Of a DNA stretch of 64,000 nucleotides, positions 52,787-60,845 are shown piece after piece. The number at the start of each line of letters is the position of its first letter. Positions within the stretch are counted from its first letter, which is position 1. This DNA is from G965212025 sp965212025 (GTDB lineage: Bacteria > Pseudomonadota > Gammaproteobacteria > Poriferisulfidales > Oxydemutatoraceae), in NCBI GenBank assembly GCA_965212025.1, contig OZ243039.1, forward strand, positions 434,001-498,000. The letters run 5' to 3'. A program made the position numbers and the translations under genes. A model generated the notes under the pieces. The model was not told where the DNA came from and did not search any database. It saw nothing but the letters and a program-made list of their open reading frames with translations.

Positions 52787-54159
52787 CAGCCTTCGCGCTG
52801 GATCAATTCCAGATTTTCACGCAACACTGGACCAAACTCGTGCTTGCTCGGGCAAATAAAAGAACACAAGGCCAGATCCTCTTCATCGAGTTCCAGGCAC
52901 CCCAGTTCCTGTGCGGTGTCGGTATCCCGCACCAACAAAGCTTTCAGCATCTGCACAGGCAGCAGCTCAAGCGGGAAAACACGGTCATAAAGCTCCAGAG
53001 GAACCAGTGACCTTGGGCTCCCGTTTTGCCCACACGCCAGAGGAAATTTCCTTTGGGTACCAGACAGGGAAGAGAGCAAAGTCCTGCTGACCGTGAACAA
53101 ATTCAGCCCCGGGCGTAACCAGCCCAGAATCGGTTGTTGGCAATGATTGCTCAAGGCCGTGACTTGGCGCGTAAAGGATCCGAGAAAGTCGCAGCCATCC
53201 TGTGCTTCGTAACCTTCCAACACGGATCCGCAAACCAACCGCACATCGGGATCAGCAGGTTTTGCAGACAACAGCTCGTTTTCACAAATCTCGCTGACGC
53301 AGGCACCTTCAAGCACGCGCAGCAAGCGGGGGCGAACGACCAAGGGGCCACCCAATGCGACGACCCGGGTGGACGGCAGGTGACCGGTCGTGAACAGAGC
53401 TCCCACGCCAATGACGTGGTGGTAATCAATGACCCACACGACTTTACCCAAAGTGACCGGTGCCAAAAAGTGAATGTGGGTTCCGGCAAGACCTGCGGGA
53501 TGGGAACCGGCAAATTCCGCCTGGCATAAATTTTCCAGATCCGGCAAAGGCAACTTCGTGCCCGGAGACGTACAGACATAAAGGGGAGCTTTTGAAAGCC
53601 GGGACAACACGCTCATGCCAGCACGAAAATTCTCGCCCTCCTCCTGAATCACCATCGCCGGATCCAGCGCCAAAGGCCGGGTATCCATGGCGGTAATGAA
53701 AATGGCGTCCGGCTCCTGCGTCGGGGGCGGAACTTCGCTGTAGGGCCTGGTGCGAAATGCAGTCCACAAGCCTGAGCGCAACAACTGTTCCCGAACCGTT
53801 CCCGGAGACAAAGTCGCCAGCTCACTTTCTTCAAAAGCGGAAAACGCCACCTGACGCTGACCTTCTACCCGCACTTCCACAGAAAGCAAGGCACGTTTCC
53901 TGCCGCGATGCACTTCCTCAACCACGCCGGAAGCGGGAGAGGTGTACAAAATTTCCGGGTGGCGCCGATCGGAAAAAAGGGGCTGCCCCTGTGCCACCTC
54001 ATCTCCCGGCCTAACCTTCATATCAGGCTTCAACCCATGAAACTCACGCGCGTAAAGCGCAACCCTGCTCGCCAATGGTGGTGTTTCAATGCGCAACTCT
54101 GGTGCCCCGCTAAGCGGGATGTCCAGACCTTTTTTCAGATTGAAGGATCTATTTTGCAC
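52786..54159 (-). CDS. nqrA: Na+-translocating NADH:quinone reductase subunit A
   Basis: This 457-residue soluble subunit begins FNLKKGLDIPLSGAPELRIE, matching the KKGLDLPI start of NqrA. DMKVRPGDEVAQGQPLF is the barrel-sandwich hybrid region, and FTVSRTLLSSLSGTQRKFPL is in the C-terminal half. It takes part in quinone binding at the cytoplasmic face. GTG 54159 is the best start, eight codons before KKGLD. No clear ribosome-binding site precedes it. The operon promoter must lie in or beyond the upstream 280 bp, which also holds an interrupted small reading frame. Confidence 0.96.
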   Translation of the reverse strand: MQNRSFNLKKGLDIPLSGAPELRIETPPLASRVALYAREFHGLKPDMKVRPGDEVAQGQPLFSDRRHPEILYTSPASGVVEEVHRGRKRALLSVEVRVEGQRQVAFSAFEESELATLSPGTVREQLLRSGLWTAFRTRPYSEVPPPTQEPDAIFITAMDTRPLALDPAMVIQEEGENFRAGMSVLSRLSKAPLYVCTSPGTKLPLPDLENLCQAEFAGSHPAGLAGTHIHFLAPVTLGKVVWVIDYHHVIGVGALFTTGHLPSTRVVALGGPLVVRPRLLRVLEGACVSEICENELLSAKPADPDVRLVCGSVLEGYEAQDGCDFLGSFTRQVTALSNHCQQPILGWLRPGLNLFTVSRTLLSSLSGTQRKFPLACGQNGSPRSLVPLELYDRVFPLELLPVQMLKALLVRDTDTAQELGCLELDEEDLALCSFICPSKHEFGPVLRENLELIQREG

Positions 54160-54443
54160 AGCCAGAGGTGGGGGTAAGCAGGCAGAAAAATGCCTGCCCG
54201 ACCCGAACCATGATAGCTGAACGAATAAGAAGCATCTGCATTAAAGTTTTGTACCATCTGGCGTGCGTCAAACGCAGGTACATACCGGGAAACATCAAAG
54301 CTGGCATAAAACACCCCACCAACTGACCCCAAACCTCAGACGCCCACGCCGTGTGAACGCCATTGCAAATCCTGTGATTCACCCAAAACTGTGCGGGTCA
54401 CCCGAACAGTGCTGGAAAACGTACGATTCTGTCTCTTAGCCAC
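54135..54443 (-). pseudogene. Coding-like small ORF interrupted by one TGA
   Basis: A GTG at 54443 overlaps the end of the FGE-fold gene and opens a frame of about 102 codons broken only by one TGA (54336-54338). The conceptual product before the stop ends VTRTVLGESQDLQWRSHGVG. After it comes FYASFDVSRYVPAFDARQMV and NADASYSFSYHGSG, a composition that looks like a real beta-rich protein rather than random sequence. It ends at 54135, overlapping the nqrA start by 25 bp in another frame. A 7-bp perfect hairpin lies inside (54178-54197). I do not recognise a family; it could be a recent pseudogene or chance. Confidence 0.35.
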
Positions 54444-55428
54444 TGTCGTTCGAGACCTCTCTGACAACCCGAAAGCCCACCAAAGCGGAACGGCTTCCCA
54501 TCGCGGCGCGCAGGCGATAGGCAGCGCGCGAGCGGTGCGGCCCACTGACGAATGACCCCCCGCGTTGCACCCCTGTCTTGCACGGCTTTTTACCCCGGGC
54601 TTTACGAGCCGAGCCACCGACCGGATACCCGTTATAGGTGTTCGACCAACAATCTGCCACCCATTCCCGAGCATTGCCCAACACATCAAGCAGACCAAAA
54701 GGATTGGCTTCGTACATCCCGACCGGGGAAACCAGGAAATGCCTGTCATCGCAGCTGAAAGTTTGCAATTTTGTGCTAAAAGCCGCCACCGCCAAGGCAT
54801 AAGCGGCATCTGCCACGTTTTCATAGCGGCATGCCTCAGCAGCTGAGTCCCCCCAATACCAGAGTGTTCCACTGCCACCACGCGCCGCGTACTCCCACTC
54901 TGATTCGCTCGGCAAGCGGTAGTTGAAACCCGTCTCTTTCGTCAACCAGGCCGTGTATTCCTCAGCGTCTTTTTTGCTGACGCAGACCACCGGGTAGGAT
55001 TTCGCAGTTGAGGGGGTAGCCCCCGGGGGAAGCCACGGACAGGCTGCTGTAGAGACAGCTTTCCCGACTTTCCTGGCGAAATGCGTGTACTCACGGAAAG
55101 AAATCTCGCTTTTGCTGATGCGAAACGGGGTACTGACATTAACTGTGTGTAAGGGAAGCTCAACACGAGACTTTGGGTAGTCCGGAAGGGGATGCCCTTT
55201 TTTCGCCCCCATTGTAAAACTACCGCTTGGGATTGCGACCATTTCCGGACACTGCGGACAATCACGGTTTCCCGCCATCGCGGGGACTGCCTCAGCAACA
55301 CTCGCTTTTTTCTGCAATTCGCCACCTGCGGGAACGAGCGCACCAGGCACATCATGTTTTTCAACTGGAACATCGGCAAAAGCACAACTTGTACTGAGCA
55401 GCAAGGCACTGAGGAGGTGTCGTTTCAC
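54436..55428 (-). CDS. Secreted FGE-sulfatase (SUMF1) fold protein
   Basis: This 330-residue protein has a signal peptide (LLSALLLSTSCAFA). The FGE-like domain is visible as MVAIPSGSFTMGAKKGHPLP, FRISKSEISFREYTHFARKV, YRLPSESEWEYAARGGSGTL, FGLLDVLGNAREWVADCW and QRGGSFVSGPHRSRAAYRLR. The active-site cysteine pair of true formylglycine-generating enzymes is not found in the RGGSF region, so catalytic FGE activity is doubtful. Many such bacterial proteins serve other or unknown roles. It resembles the C-terminal domain of the PEGA protein encoded at 42686 in plan but is otherwise a separate gene. Confidence 0.8.
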   Translation of the reverse strand: MKRHLLSALLLSTSCAFADVPVEKHDVPGALVPAGGELQKKASVAEAVPAMAGNRDCPQCPEMVAIPSGSFTMGAKKGHPLPDYPKSRVELPLHTVNVSTPFRISKSEISFREYTHFARKVGKAVSTAACPWLPPGATPSTAKSYPVVCVSKKDAEEYTAWLTKETGFNYRLPSESEWEYAARGGSGTLWYWGDSAAEACRYENVADAAYALAVAAFSTKLQTFSCDDRHFLVSPVGMYEANPFGLLDVLGNAREWVADCWSNTYNGYPVGGSARKARGKKPCKTGVQRGGSFVSGPHRSRAAYRLRAAMGSRSALVGFRVVREVSNDSG

Positions 55429-55556
55429 GACGGCTTATTTCGTTGGAGCTCTGTTTGCAGTAGTCATCAGATTGCAGGAACAGAACACCACCCTGCACGA
55501 TTTTTCTACTGCCCGCGATTGTAATACAGGCTCCTGAGACTTCCAACTCCCTATCC

Positions 55557-55598
55557 CTTCCGGAACTCTGATCCAACCCACATGCGGGGTTCCGGAAG
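55557..55598. repeat. Perfect 10-bp inverted repeat in a divergent intergenic region
   Basis: CTTCCGGAAC and GTTCCGGAAG flank a 22-base centre, between the FGE-fold gene (leftward) and the pgsA-like gene (rightward). The arms are themselves palindromic around TTCCGGAA. It could be an operator for divergent transcription or an RNA hairpin; it lacks a T-tract. The rest of the 320-bp gap shows only the promoter element listed next. Confidence 0.6.
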
Positions 55599-55716
55599 CA
55601 GCGCGTGCCTTCTACATCCTTTGTCCGTACAGGATGCTTGATGGGGCGTAAGCGTAGCTGGGTGCCAGAGCCCTTTTGCCCGCGATTCGGATATTTTTTT
55701 CAACATGGCGGCGTGC

Positions 55717-55722
55717 TACTAT
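55717..55722 (+). promoter_or_regulatory. Extended -10 element before the pgsA-like gene
   Basis: TGC-TACTAT lies 30 bases before the GTG start of the CDP-alcohol phosphatidyltransferase, following a T-rich stretch. It is the same element type as those before metK and tRNA-Pro. Confidence 0.4.
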
Positions 55723-55752
55723 CGCCGCTAGCTTGCATGGAGACTGTAGCCA

Positions 55753-56316
55753 GTGTTAAAGCACACACCAAATATTCTTACCGTTTTCCGCATCTTGTGT
55801 GTCCCTTTGCTTTCAATATGGATACTTCGCGGGAACTACCCTGAGGCCTTGTTTCTGGCACTGCTCATGGGGCTCTCGGACGCTTGCGACGGCTTCCTTG
55901 CCAAGCGTTTCGCTTGGCGCAGTCAGATAGGGGCATTGCTGGATCCCCTGGCAGACAAATGCATGTTGGTTATCGCCTGCTACTGCCTTGGGCTTATGGG
56001 TCTGATTCCGCTCTGGGTCGTAGCCACGGTAATTGTTCGCGATCTGGTGATCATGGGTGGCGTGATCAGCTTGCGCGTACTTTTGGGACGCTTCGAGATA
56101 GATCCTTCAAAAGCCAGCAAATTCAACACCTGTGCACAACTCATCATGGTCTTCACGGTGCTTTTGAGCCAGATACAGCCTTCGTGGGCACCTTTGTGGA
56201 CACCTTTGCTTGAGTTCATGTTTTTCGCCGTCGCCGGCACCACGATTGTCAGCGGCGGCGGTTACGTCTTGACCTGGAGTGAGCGGGCGTGGCGCAAGAT
56301 CATGCCTGCGGCCTGA
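55753..56316 (+). CDS. pgsA: CDP-alcohol phosphatidyltransferase (PgsA-like)
   Basis: This 187-residue membrane enzyme joins a CDP-diacylglycerol-derived phosphatidyl group to an alcohol, most likely glycerol-3-phosphate. The N-terminus KHTPNILTVFRILCVPLL is typical. The catalytic motif D-x2-D-G-x2-A-[KR]-x8-G-x3-D-x3-D reads SDACDGFLAKRFAWRSQIGA followed by LLDPLADK, with all four Asp present. Four to six hydrophobic helices follow. GTG 55753 has GGAG 10 bases upstream. A cardiolipin-synthase-type or other alcohol specificity cannot be excluded. Confidence 0.85.
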   Translation: MLKHTPNILTVFRILCVPLLSIWILRGNYPEALFLALLMGLSDACDGFLAKRFAWRSQIGALLDPLADKCMLVIACYCLGLMGLIPLWVVATVIVRDLVIMGGVISLRVLLGRFEIDPSKASKFNTCAQLIMVFTVLLSQIQPSWAPLWTPLLEFMFFAVAGTTIVSGGGYVLTWSERAWRKIMPAA

Positions 56317-56611
56317 TTGATTCTGACAGCGGTTCAAAATCAGAAGGCGTCGCATCCGCACAAATCCCTGCCAACGCGGACACACAAAAACTGCTCCACC
56401 CATTGTTTCCTGGCGTGGCACCTAATGCCAAACCACCTTCACGCGGTTAGCAAGGCGGTCGGGGGGGCACGACGGGCGGCAGCCGGAATTGGCACTCTTT
56501 CCCGCAAATGAAGCATCCCCCACTTAAGCCCTGCCTCTCTACATAATTTTTCGGGATCAGCGACAAAAAAAGCTGACTTTCTCCAAAAAGCTCCGGCAAC
56601 GTGAGTTTCGC

Positions 56612-56639
56612 TTGCCTTTGTTACTTTTTTTGGCATAAT
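56612..56639 (+). promoter_or_regulatory. Probable pyrB promoter
   Basis: TTGCCT (56612-56617) and CATAAT (56634-56639) are spaced by 16 bp, giving a leader of roughly 95 bases. The remaining 56317-56611 sequence shows only a weak 6-bp inverted repeat after pgsA and no gene. Confidence 0.5.
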
Positions 56640-56696
56640 GACGACCCTGCAATGGCTCCCCTCTGGCCGGCTTCCGCTCAACAATCCCCGCTCTTC

Positions 56697-56714
56697 ACGA
56701 ACGTTCTGGTTCGT
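56697..56714 (+). other. Hairpin in the pyrB leader
   Basis: ACGAAC and GTTCGT form a perfect 6-bp stem with a 6-base loop, 25 bases before the pyrB start. There is no T-tract, so it is not a classical attenuator; it may affect ribosome access. Confidence 0.35.
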
Positions 56715-56738
56715 ATCTTCCTTGCTTAGGCGCGTGAC

Positions 56739-57734
56739 ATGAAAGATGCGAAGAGACACTTTCTGGCCATCCGCGGTTTAAGCAGGCAAACGCTGCTGGA
56801 TCTGCTCGACCTGGCGGGAACCTTTATGCGCGGCAATGGCAAATCATTAAAAAAAGTGCCTCTGTTGCGCGGCAAAACCGTCGTGAACTTTTTTTTCGAG
56901 TCCAGCACACGCACACGCACAACTTTCGAAATCGCAGCTCGGCAACTCTCCGCTGACGTTCTGAACTTCAACGTTGAGACCGCCGCTGTACACAAAGGCG
57001 AGACTCTGCTTGATACCTTAAAAACCCTTCAGGCCATGGGGGCAGAAATGTTTATTGTTCGCCATCAAGACAGTGGTGCGGCCAGTTTTATTGCCAACAA
57101 TGTGGCAAAACACGTTTGCGTCATCAACGCCGGCGATGGCCGTCACGAACATCCGACTCAGGCACTCCTGGACATGTACACCATCCGCAAGCATAAAGGT
57201 GATTTTTCCAACTTGCGCGTCGCCATCGTCGGAGACATTCTGCACTCACGTGTCGCGCGCTCGGAAATCTGTGCCTTGCACACTTTGGGGGTCAAGGAAA
57301 TCCGTTTGATTGCTCCGCGAACGCTGGCTCCCTCCGCCCCCAATGCCTTCGGGGCAAAAGTTTTTGAGGATATGGAAGAGGGTCTGTCAGGGGCAGATGT
57401 CGTCATCATGTTGAGACTGCAAAAAGAGCGTATGAATGGAGCCTTCGTCCCCAGTGAAGAGGAGTATTACCGGCGCTACGGTGTTACGACGGAACGCCTG
57501 AAGTGCATTGCCACGGATGGCATTGTCATGCACCCGGGGCCCATCAATCGTGGCGTGGAAGTCAGCTCCGAAGTCGCGGACGGGGAACGCTCTTTCATAC
57601 TCGAACAAATTACTTATGGCATTGCTGTGCGTATGGCAGTCATCTCCTCGACATTTGGCGTCGCGGCACGCTTGGCAAAAATGGCGGGCGATCACAGCCA
57701 CCCCTCATCAGCGGCAGAACACTCCGGCTCCTGA
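56739..57734 (+). CDS. pyrB: Aspartate carbamoyltransferase catalytic subunit
   Basis: This 331-residue enzyme joins carbamoyl phosphate and aspartate, the committed step of pyrimidine synthesis. The carbamoyl-phosphate motif FFESSTRTRTTFE is intact, as are INAGDGRHEHPTQALLDMYT, IVGDILHSRVARSE and MHPGPINRGVE. The regulatory subunit pyrI is absent. An inactive dihydroorotase homologue follows immediately, the arrangement of Pseudomonas-type ATCase, in which PyrB and PyrC' form a dodecamer. ATG 56739 begins MKDAKRHFLAIRGL. Confidence 0.96.
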   Translation: MKDAKRHFLAIRGLSRQTLLDLLDLAGTFMRGNGKSLKKVPLLRGKTVVNFFFESSTRTRTTFEIAARQLSADVLNFNVETAAVHKGETLLDTLKTLQAMGAEMFIVRHQDSGAASFIANNVAKHVCVINAGDGRHEHPTQALLDMYTIRKHKGDFSNLRVAIVGDILHSRVARSEICALHTLGVKEIRLIAPRTLAPSAPNAFGAKVFEDMEEGLSGADVVIMLRLQKERMNGAFVPSEEEYYRRYGVTTERLKCIATDGIVMHPGPINRGVEVSSEVADGERSFILEQITYGIAVRMAVISSTFGVAARLAKMAGDHSHPSSAAEHSGS

Positions 57735-57738
57735 TACT

Positions 57739-59052
57739 TTGTCTCTCTCTCGCGTTTTGATCAGGCAGGCTCGGGTAATAGACCCGGGCAGTGGATATGA
57801 CCAGGTCGCTGATGTGCTCATCAGCGATGGGTGCATCCAGGACATTGGGGAAATTGAAACAACTCCCGATACTGAAGTGGTCGCTGCCAAAGGACTGCTG
57901 GCCATTCCGGGCATCGTGGATCTAGCGGTTCATTCCCGGGATCTTGGGCAAGCTTTCAAAGCCACCATTGCTTCCGAAACATACGCCGCACTCGCATCCG
58001 GGGTCACAACTTTCTGTTGCACTCCGGACACCGAACCGGTAACAGACTCTCCGGCGACCGTGCGCCTGATACAGGAGCGAGCCAGGCAGGCTGGCAATTG
58101 CCACGTAAAGGTTATTGGCGCACTCAGCAAAGGGCTTGGCGGGGAAAAGCTCAGCAATATGGCAGCTCTGGCGGAAAATGGCTGCGTCGGAGTCAGTAAT
58201 ATGATGATCTCGCCCGGTAGCACAGCCTTTTTGAAGCGGGCTCTGGAATACGCCGCCGGCTTGAAGCTAACGGTGTTTTTTTATCCCTTTGACCAGTCAC
58301 TGGCAGACGGAGCTTGTACCCATGACGGGGTCTTTGCCGCGCGCTGTGGTTTGGGCGGAATGCCCTATTCCGCGGAAACGGCGGCTCTGGCACAGTGCAT
58401 CGAACTGGTCAGAGAAACCGGAGTGCGCGTCCATTTTTGCCGACTGTCTTCGGCACGGTCCATAACTTTGCTGAACCAGGCTCACGAACTGGGATTAAAC
58501 GTTTCGGCGGATGTTGCCGCCTACCAGCTGACATGGAATGAAGAAAAAGTGGAACATTTCGATCCGAATTTCCATTTGTTGCCACCGTTGCGCGGTGAGA
58601 GCGACCAGAAGGCTTTACAGCAAGCGGTTGCCAACAACAAAACACTGGCCATCTGTTCTGACCACCAACCCCATGAACTGGGGGCAAAACTGTCGCCTTT
58701 CCCCACCTCTGCCACTGGCATCTCCGCGTTGGAAACCCTGTTGCCGATGTGTCTGAAGCTGGTGGAAAAACAAGGGTTGGCCATGCACTCGGTATTGTCA
58801 GCCCTCACGTATCGGCCTGCCCGGATTTTGAACCTTGAGTGTGGAAGACTCAGAGTCGGCGCACCAGCGGATCTGTCGCTGTTTGACCCGAATCATGTCT
58901 GGACAGTGGATAAACGCAACTGGTTCAGCAGAGGCGAAAACACCCCTTTCTGGGGGGAAACACTGAAAGGAAAAGTCGCCGCCACATTCGTCGCCGGGAG
59001 ACTGGCGTACAAAGCCCGGTTTTTCAAAAACGGGAACCTGGAACGTGTCTGA
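57739..59052 (+). CDS. pyrC': Non-catalytic dihydroorotase homologue (PyrC'-type ATCase partner)
   Basis: This 437-residue amidohydrolase-fold protein is related to type I dihydroorotase but lacks the zinc site. The usual DxHVHxR is DLAVHSR, with the first His changed to Ala. The His-bearing strand normally reading HAED is FFYPFD. The CHVST block is CRLSS, with His changed to Arg. Only the CSDHQPHE Asp/His block is kept. It is therefore expected to be structural, supporting PyrB assembly as in Pseudomonas. TTG 57739, four bases after the pyrB stop, gives the family start; the open frame extends further upstream inside pyrB. It overlaps pyrK by 8 bp. A catalytic pyrC must exist elsewhere. Confidence 0.88.
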   Translation: MSLSRVLIRQARVIDPGSGYDQVADVLISDGCIQDIGEIETTPDTEVVAAKGLLAIPGIVDLAVHSRDLGQAFKATIASETYAALASGVTTFCCTPDTEPVTDSPATVRLIQERARQAGNCHVKVIGALSKGLGGEKLSNMAALAENGCVGVSNMMISPGSTAFLKRALEYAAGLKLTVFFYPFDQSLADGACTHDGVFAARCGLGGMPYSAETAALAQCIELVRETGVRVHFCRLSSARSITLLNQAHELGLNVSADVAAYQLTWNEEKVEHFDPNFHLLPPLRGESDQKALQQAVANNKTLAICSDHQPHELGAKLSPFPTSATGISALETLLPMCLKLVEKQGLAMHSVLSALTYRPARILNLECGRLRVGAPADLSLFDPNHVWTVDKRNWFSRGENTPFWGETLKGKVAATFVAGRLAYKARFFKNGNLERV

Positions 59053-59941
59053 CACAAGAGGCAACATTGTCCGGGAAAACGCACGCGTTGTTTCCATGGA
59101 AAGCTTTGCCCAAGAGCAGTATCTGCTGCGCCTTGAGTCTCCGTGGTGTGCCAGAAAAGCAAAACCCGGGCAATTTGTCGCGTTGAAGTGTGCGGAACAC
59201 TTGCAGCTGCCACGACCTTATTCAATCATGCGTGTGGATCCTGAAAACGGGCAGATTGAAATCTATTTTCAGCGGGTCGGCAAAGGCAGCTCCGCACTGT
59301 CCCAAAAAGCGATCGGCGACTCTGTGCCTTGCCTCGGTCCCATTGGCAATGGCTTCAGCACAGCAGGCAACGGCGACCTGCCGCTTTTGCTTGGTGGTGG
59401 AGTCGGCATGCCGCCCATATTGTTCCTCGCCCGTACCATGATGCAGGCGGGCAGCCCGCCCGCCCTGGTGCTGCTCGGGTCTGAGCGTCCTATGCCCTTC
59501 CCTGTGTGTTCCAGTAACCTGGAAATCCCTGACTTTCCACAGGAATGCAAGACAACACTGCAACTACTGGAAAAAGAAAAGATTCCGGCAAGACTGTGCA
59601 CGGGACATAAAATACCCGGCTACTACACAGGGACGGCTGTCGCCGCCGCCGACCACTGGCTCGGCACACTAAGCTCGGCCACCATAGCCAAAGTCATCAT
59701 TTACGCGTGTGGACCGGAACCTATGCTCAAAGCTGTCTCCGTGCTCGCCGGTCGCCATGGCCTGCGCTGCGAGCTGTGCGTGGAAGAGCAGATGGCATGC
59801 TGTGTCGGAGGTTGTGCCGGCTGCGCGATTCCAATTTTTGAAAATGACCAAATTGCCATGCTGCGTGTGTGCGTGGACGGACCCGTATTTCCTGCTCAGG
59901 CGGTATATTTTGACCAGACATTTGGGCAACGGAAGCATTGA
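59045..59941 (+). CDS. pyrK: Dihydroorotate dehydrogenase electron-transfer subunit (PyrK-like)
   Basis: This 298-residue ferredoxin-reductase-fold flavoprotein has an FAD site at LPRPYSIMRVDPENGQIEIY and an NAD-binding half with PLLLGGGVGMPPILFLARTM and IIYACGPEPMLKAVS. The C-terminal 2Fe-2S cysteines are in CELCVEEQMACCVGGCAGC. This is the layout of PyrK, which lets class 1B PyrD reduce NAD. Its place in a pyrB-pyrC' operon supports a pyrimidine role, though no pyrD is adjacent. GTG 59045 overlaps the pyrC' stop. Confidence 0.85.
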   Translation: MSDTRGNIVRENARVVSMESFAQEQYLLRLESPWCARKAKPGQFVALKCAEHLQLPRPYSIMRVDPENGQIEIYFQRVGKGSSALSQKAIGDSVPCLGPIGNGFSTAGNGDLPLLLGGGVGMPPILFLARTMMQAGSPPALVLLGSERPMPFPVCSSNLEIPDFPQECKTTLQLLEKEKIPARLCTGHKIPGYYTGTAVAAADHWLGTLSSATIAKVIIYACGPEPMLKAVSVLAGRHGLRCELCVEEQMACCVGGCAGCAIPIFENDQIAMLRVCVDGPVFPAQAVYFDQTFGQRKH

Positions 59942-60617
59942 AAGCAGGCTCGCCACGCTTCTTGACGATCTACGCCGGGCAGCAAAAGAATGCGGTCGTA
60001 AAGCCCATGGTACGCGCCTGCTTGCCATCAGCAAAACCCGCACAATCGAAGAAATTTACGCAGCACATAAAGCAGGACAGATCGCCTTTGGAGAAAGCTA
60101 CATGCAAGAAGCTTTGCCGAAAATACTGGCACCCGAACTGGAGCGGCTGGAATGGCATTTTGTTGGTCCCATACAAAGCAACAAAGCAGCGAAAATTGCC
60201 CGGCACTTTTCCTGGGTGCACAGTCTGGAGCGCGTAAAAATCGCCGAACGCCTGAGTCAGAGCAGGCCAGCAGATGCGCGCGCCCTGAATATCTGCGTGC
60301 AGGTCAACGTCACCGGCGAAGCGAGCAAGTCCGGTGTCCGGAAAAGCGAGGTCGGCACCCTGCTGGAAGCAGTCGCACAATCACCAGGACTCAGGTTGCG
60401 TGGATTGATGACCATAGCCAAAAAGCAACAGAGCGAAACTTCGGAACGGACGGCATTTACAGAATTGAACGCGCTGTACCAGGAATTGCAAAATGACTTT
60501 TCCCTGGACACATTGTCCATGGGCATGAGTGCTGACTACCGTTTGGCAATCGCTGAAGGGGCAACCATCGTTCGCGTTGGCAGCGCTTTGTTCGGACCCA
60601 GAAAAGAAACAGGATAA
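59910..60617 (+). CDS. yggS: PLP homeostasis protein YggS
   Basis: This 235-residue YggS/PROSC protein binds pyridoxal phosphate and keeps free PLP balanced; it has no known enzymatic activity. The PLP lysine is in RLLAISKTRTIEEI. IAFGESYMQEALPK, EWHFVGPIQSNKAAKIA, VNVTGEASKSGVR and LSMGMSADYRLAIAEGATIVR are the ordered family blocks. TTG 59910 has AGGCGG about 7 bases upstream and overlaps pyrK by 32 bp; TTG 59922 is the alternative. In many gammaproteobacteria yggS sits with proC and yggT; here it ends the pyr operon. Confidence 0.93.
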   Translation: MTRHLGNGSIESRLATLLDDLRRAAKECGRKAHGTRLLAISKTRTIEEIYAAHKAGQIAFGESYMQEALPKILAPELERLEWHFVGPIQSNKAAKIARHFSWVHSLERVKIAERLSQSRPADARALNICVQVNVTGEASKSGVRKSEVGTLLEAVAQSPGLRLRGLMTIAKKQQSETSERTAFTELNALYQELQNDFSLDTLSMGMSADYRLAIAEGATIVRVGSALFGPRKETG

Positions 60618-60845
60618 GCCACGGGACATGGCGCGCAGCTTGACAGTTAAAGCCCAATCTGTGCGAAAATCCATGAGTCTTACGTGGCGCGTGGCGGTCG
60701 TCGCAAAGCAAAAGTTGATTCAGGGTAGAAATCTCTGACCACTGTCACCATATAAGTATGGGAGGTGTTGCAGATTAACCGTAGCCCTGACAATGACCGC
60801 GTACCAGGATCATGCGATTTGCAGCTGAATGGAGGAAAATGAAAA

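Noticed and set aside
54178..54197. Perfect 7-bp hairpin before nqrA as an attenuator
   Set aside because: It lacks a T-tract on the nqr strand and lies inside the interrupted coding-like ORF, so it may simply reflect coding sequence.
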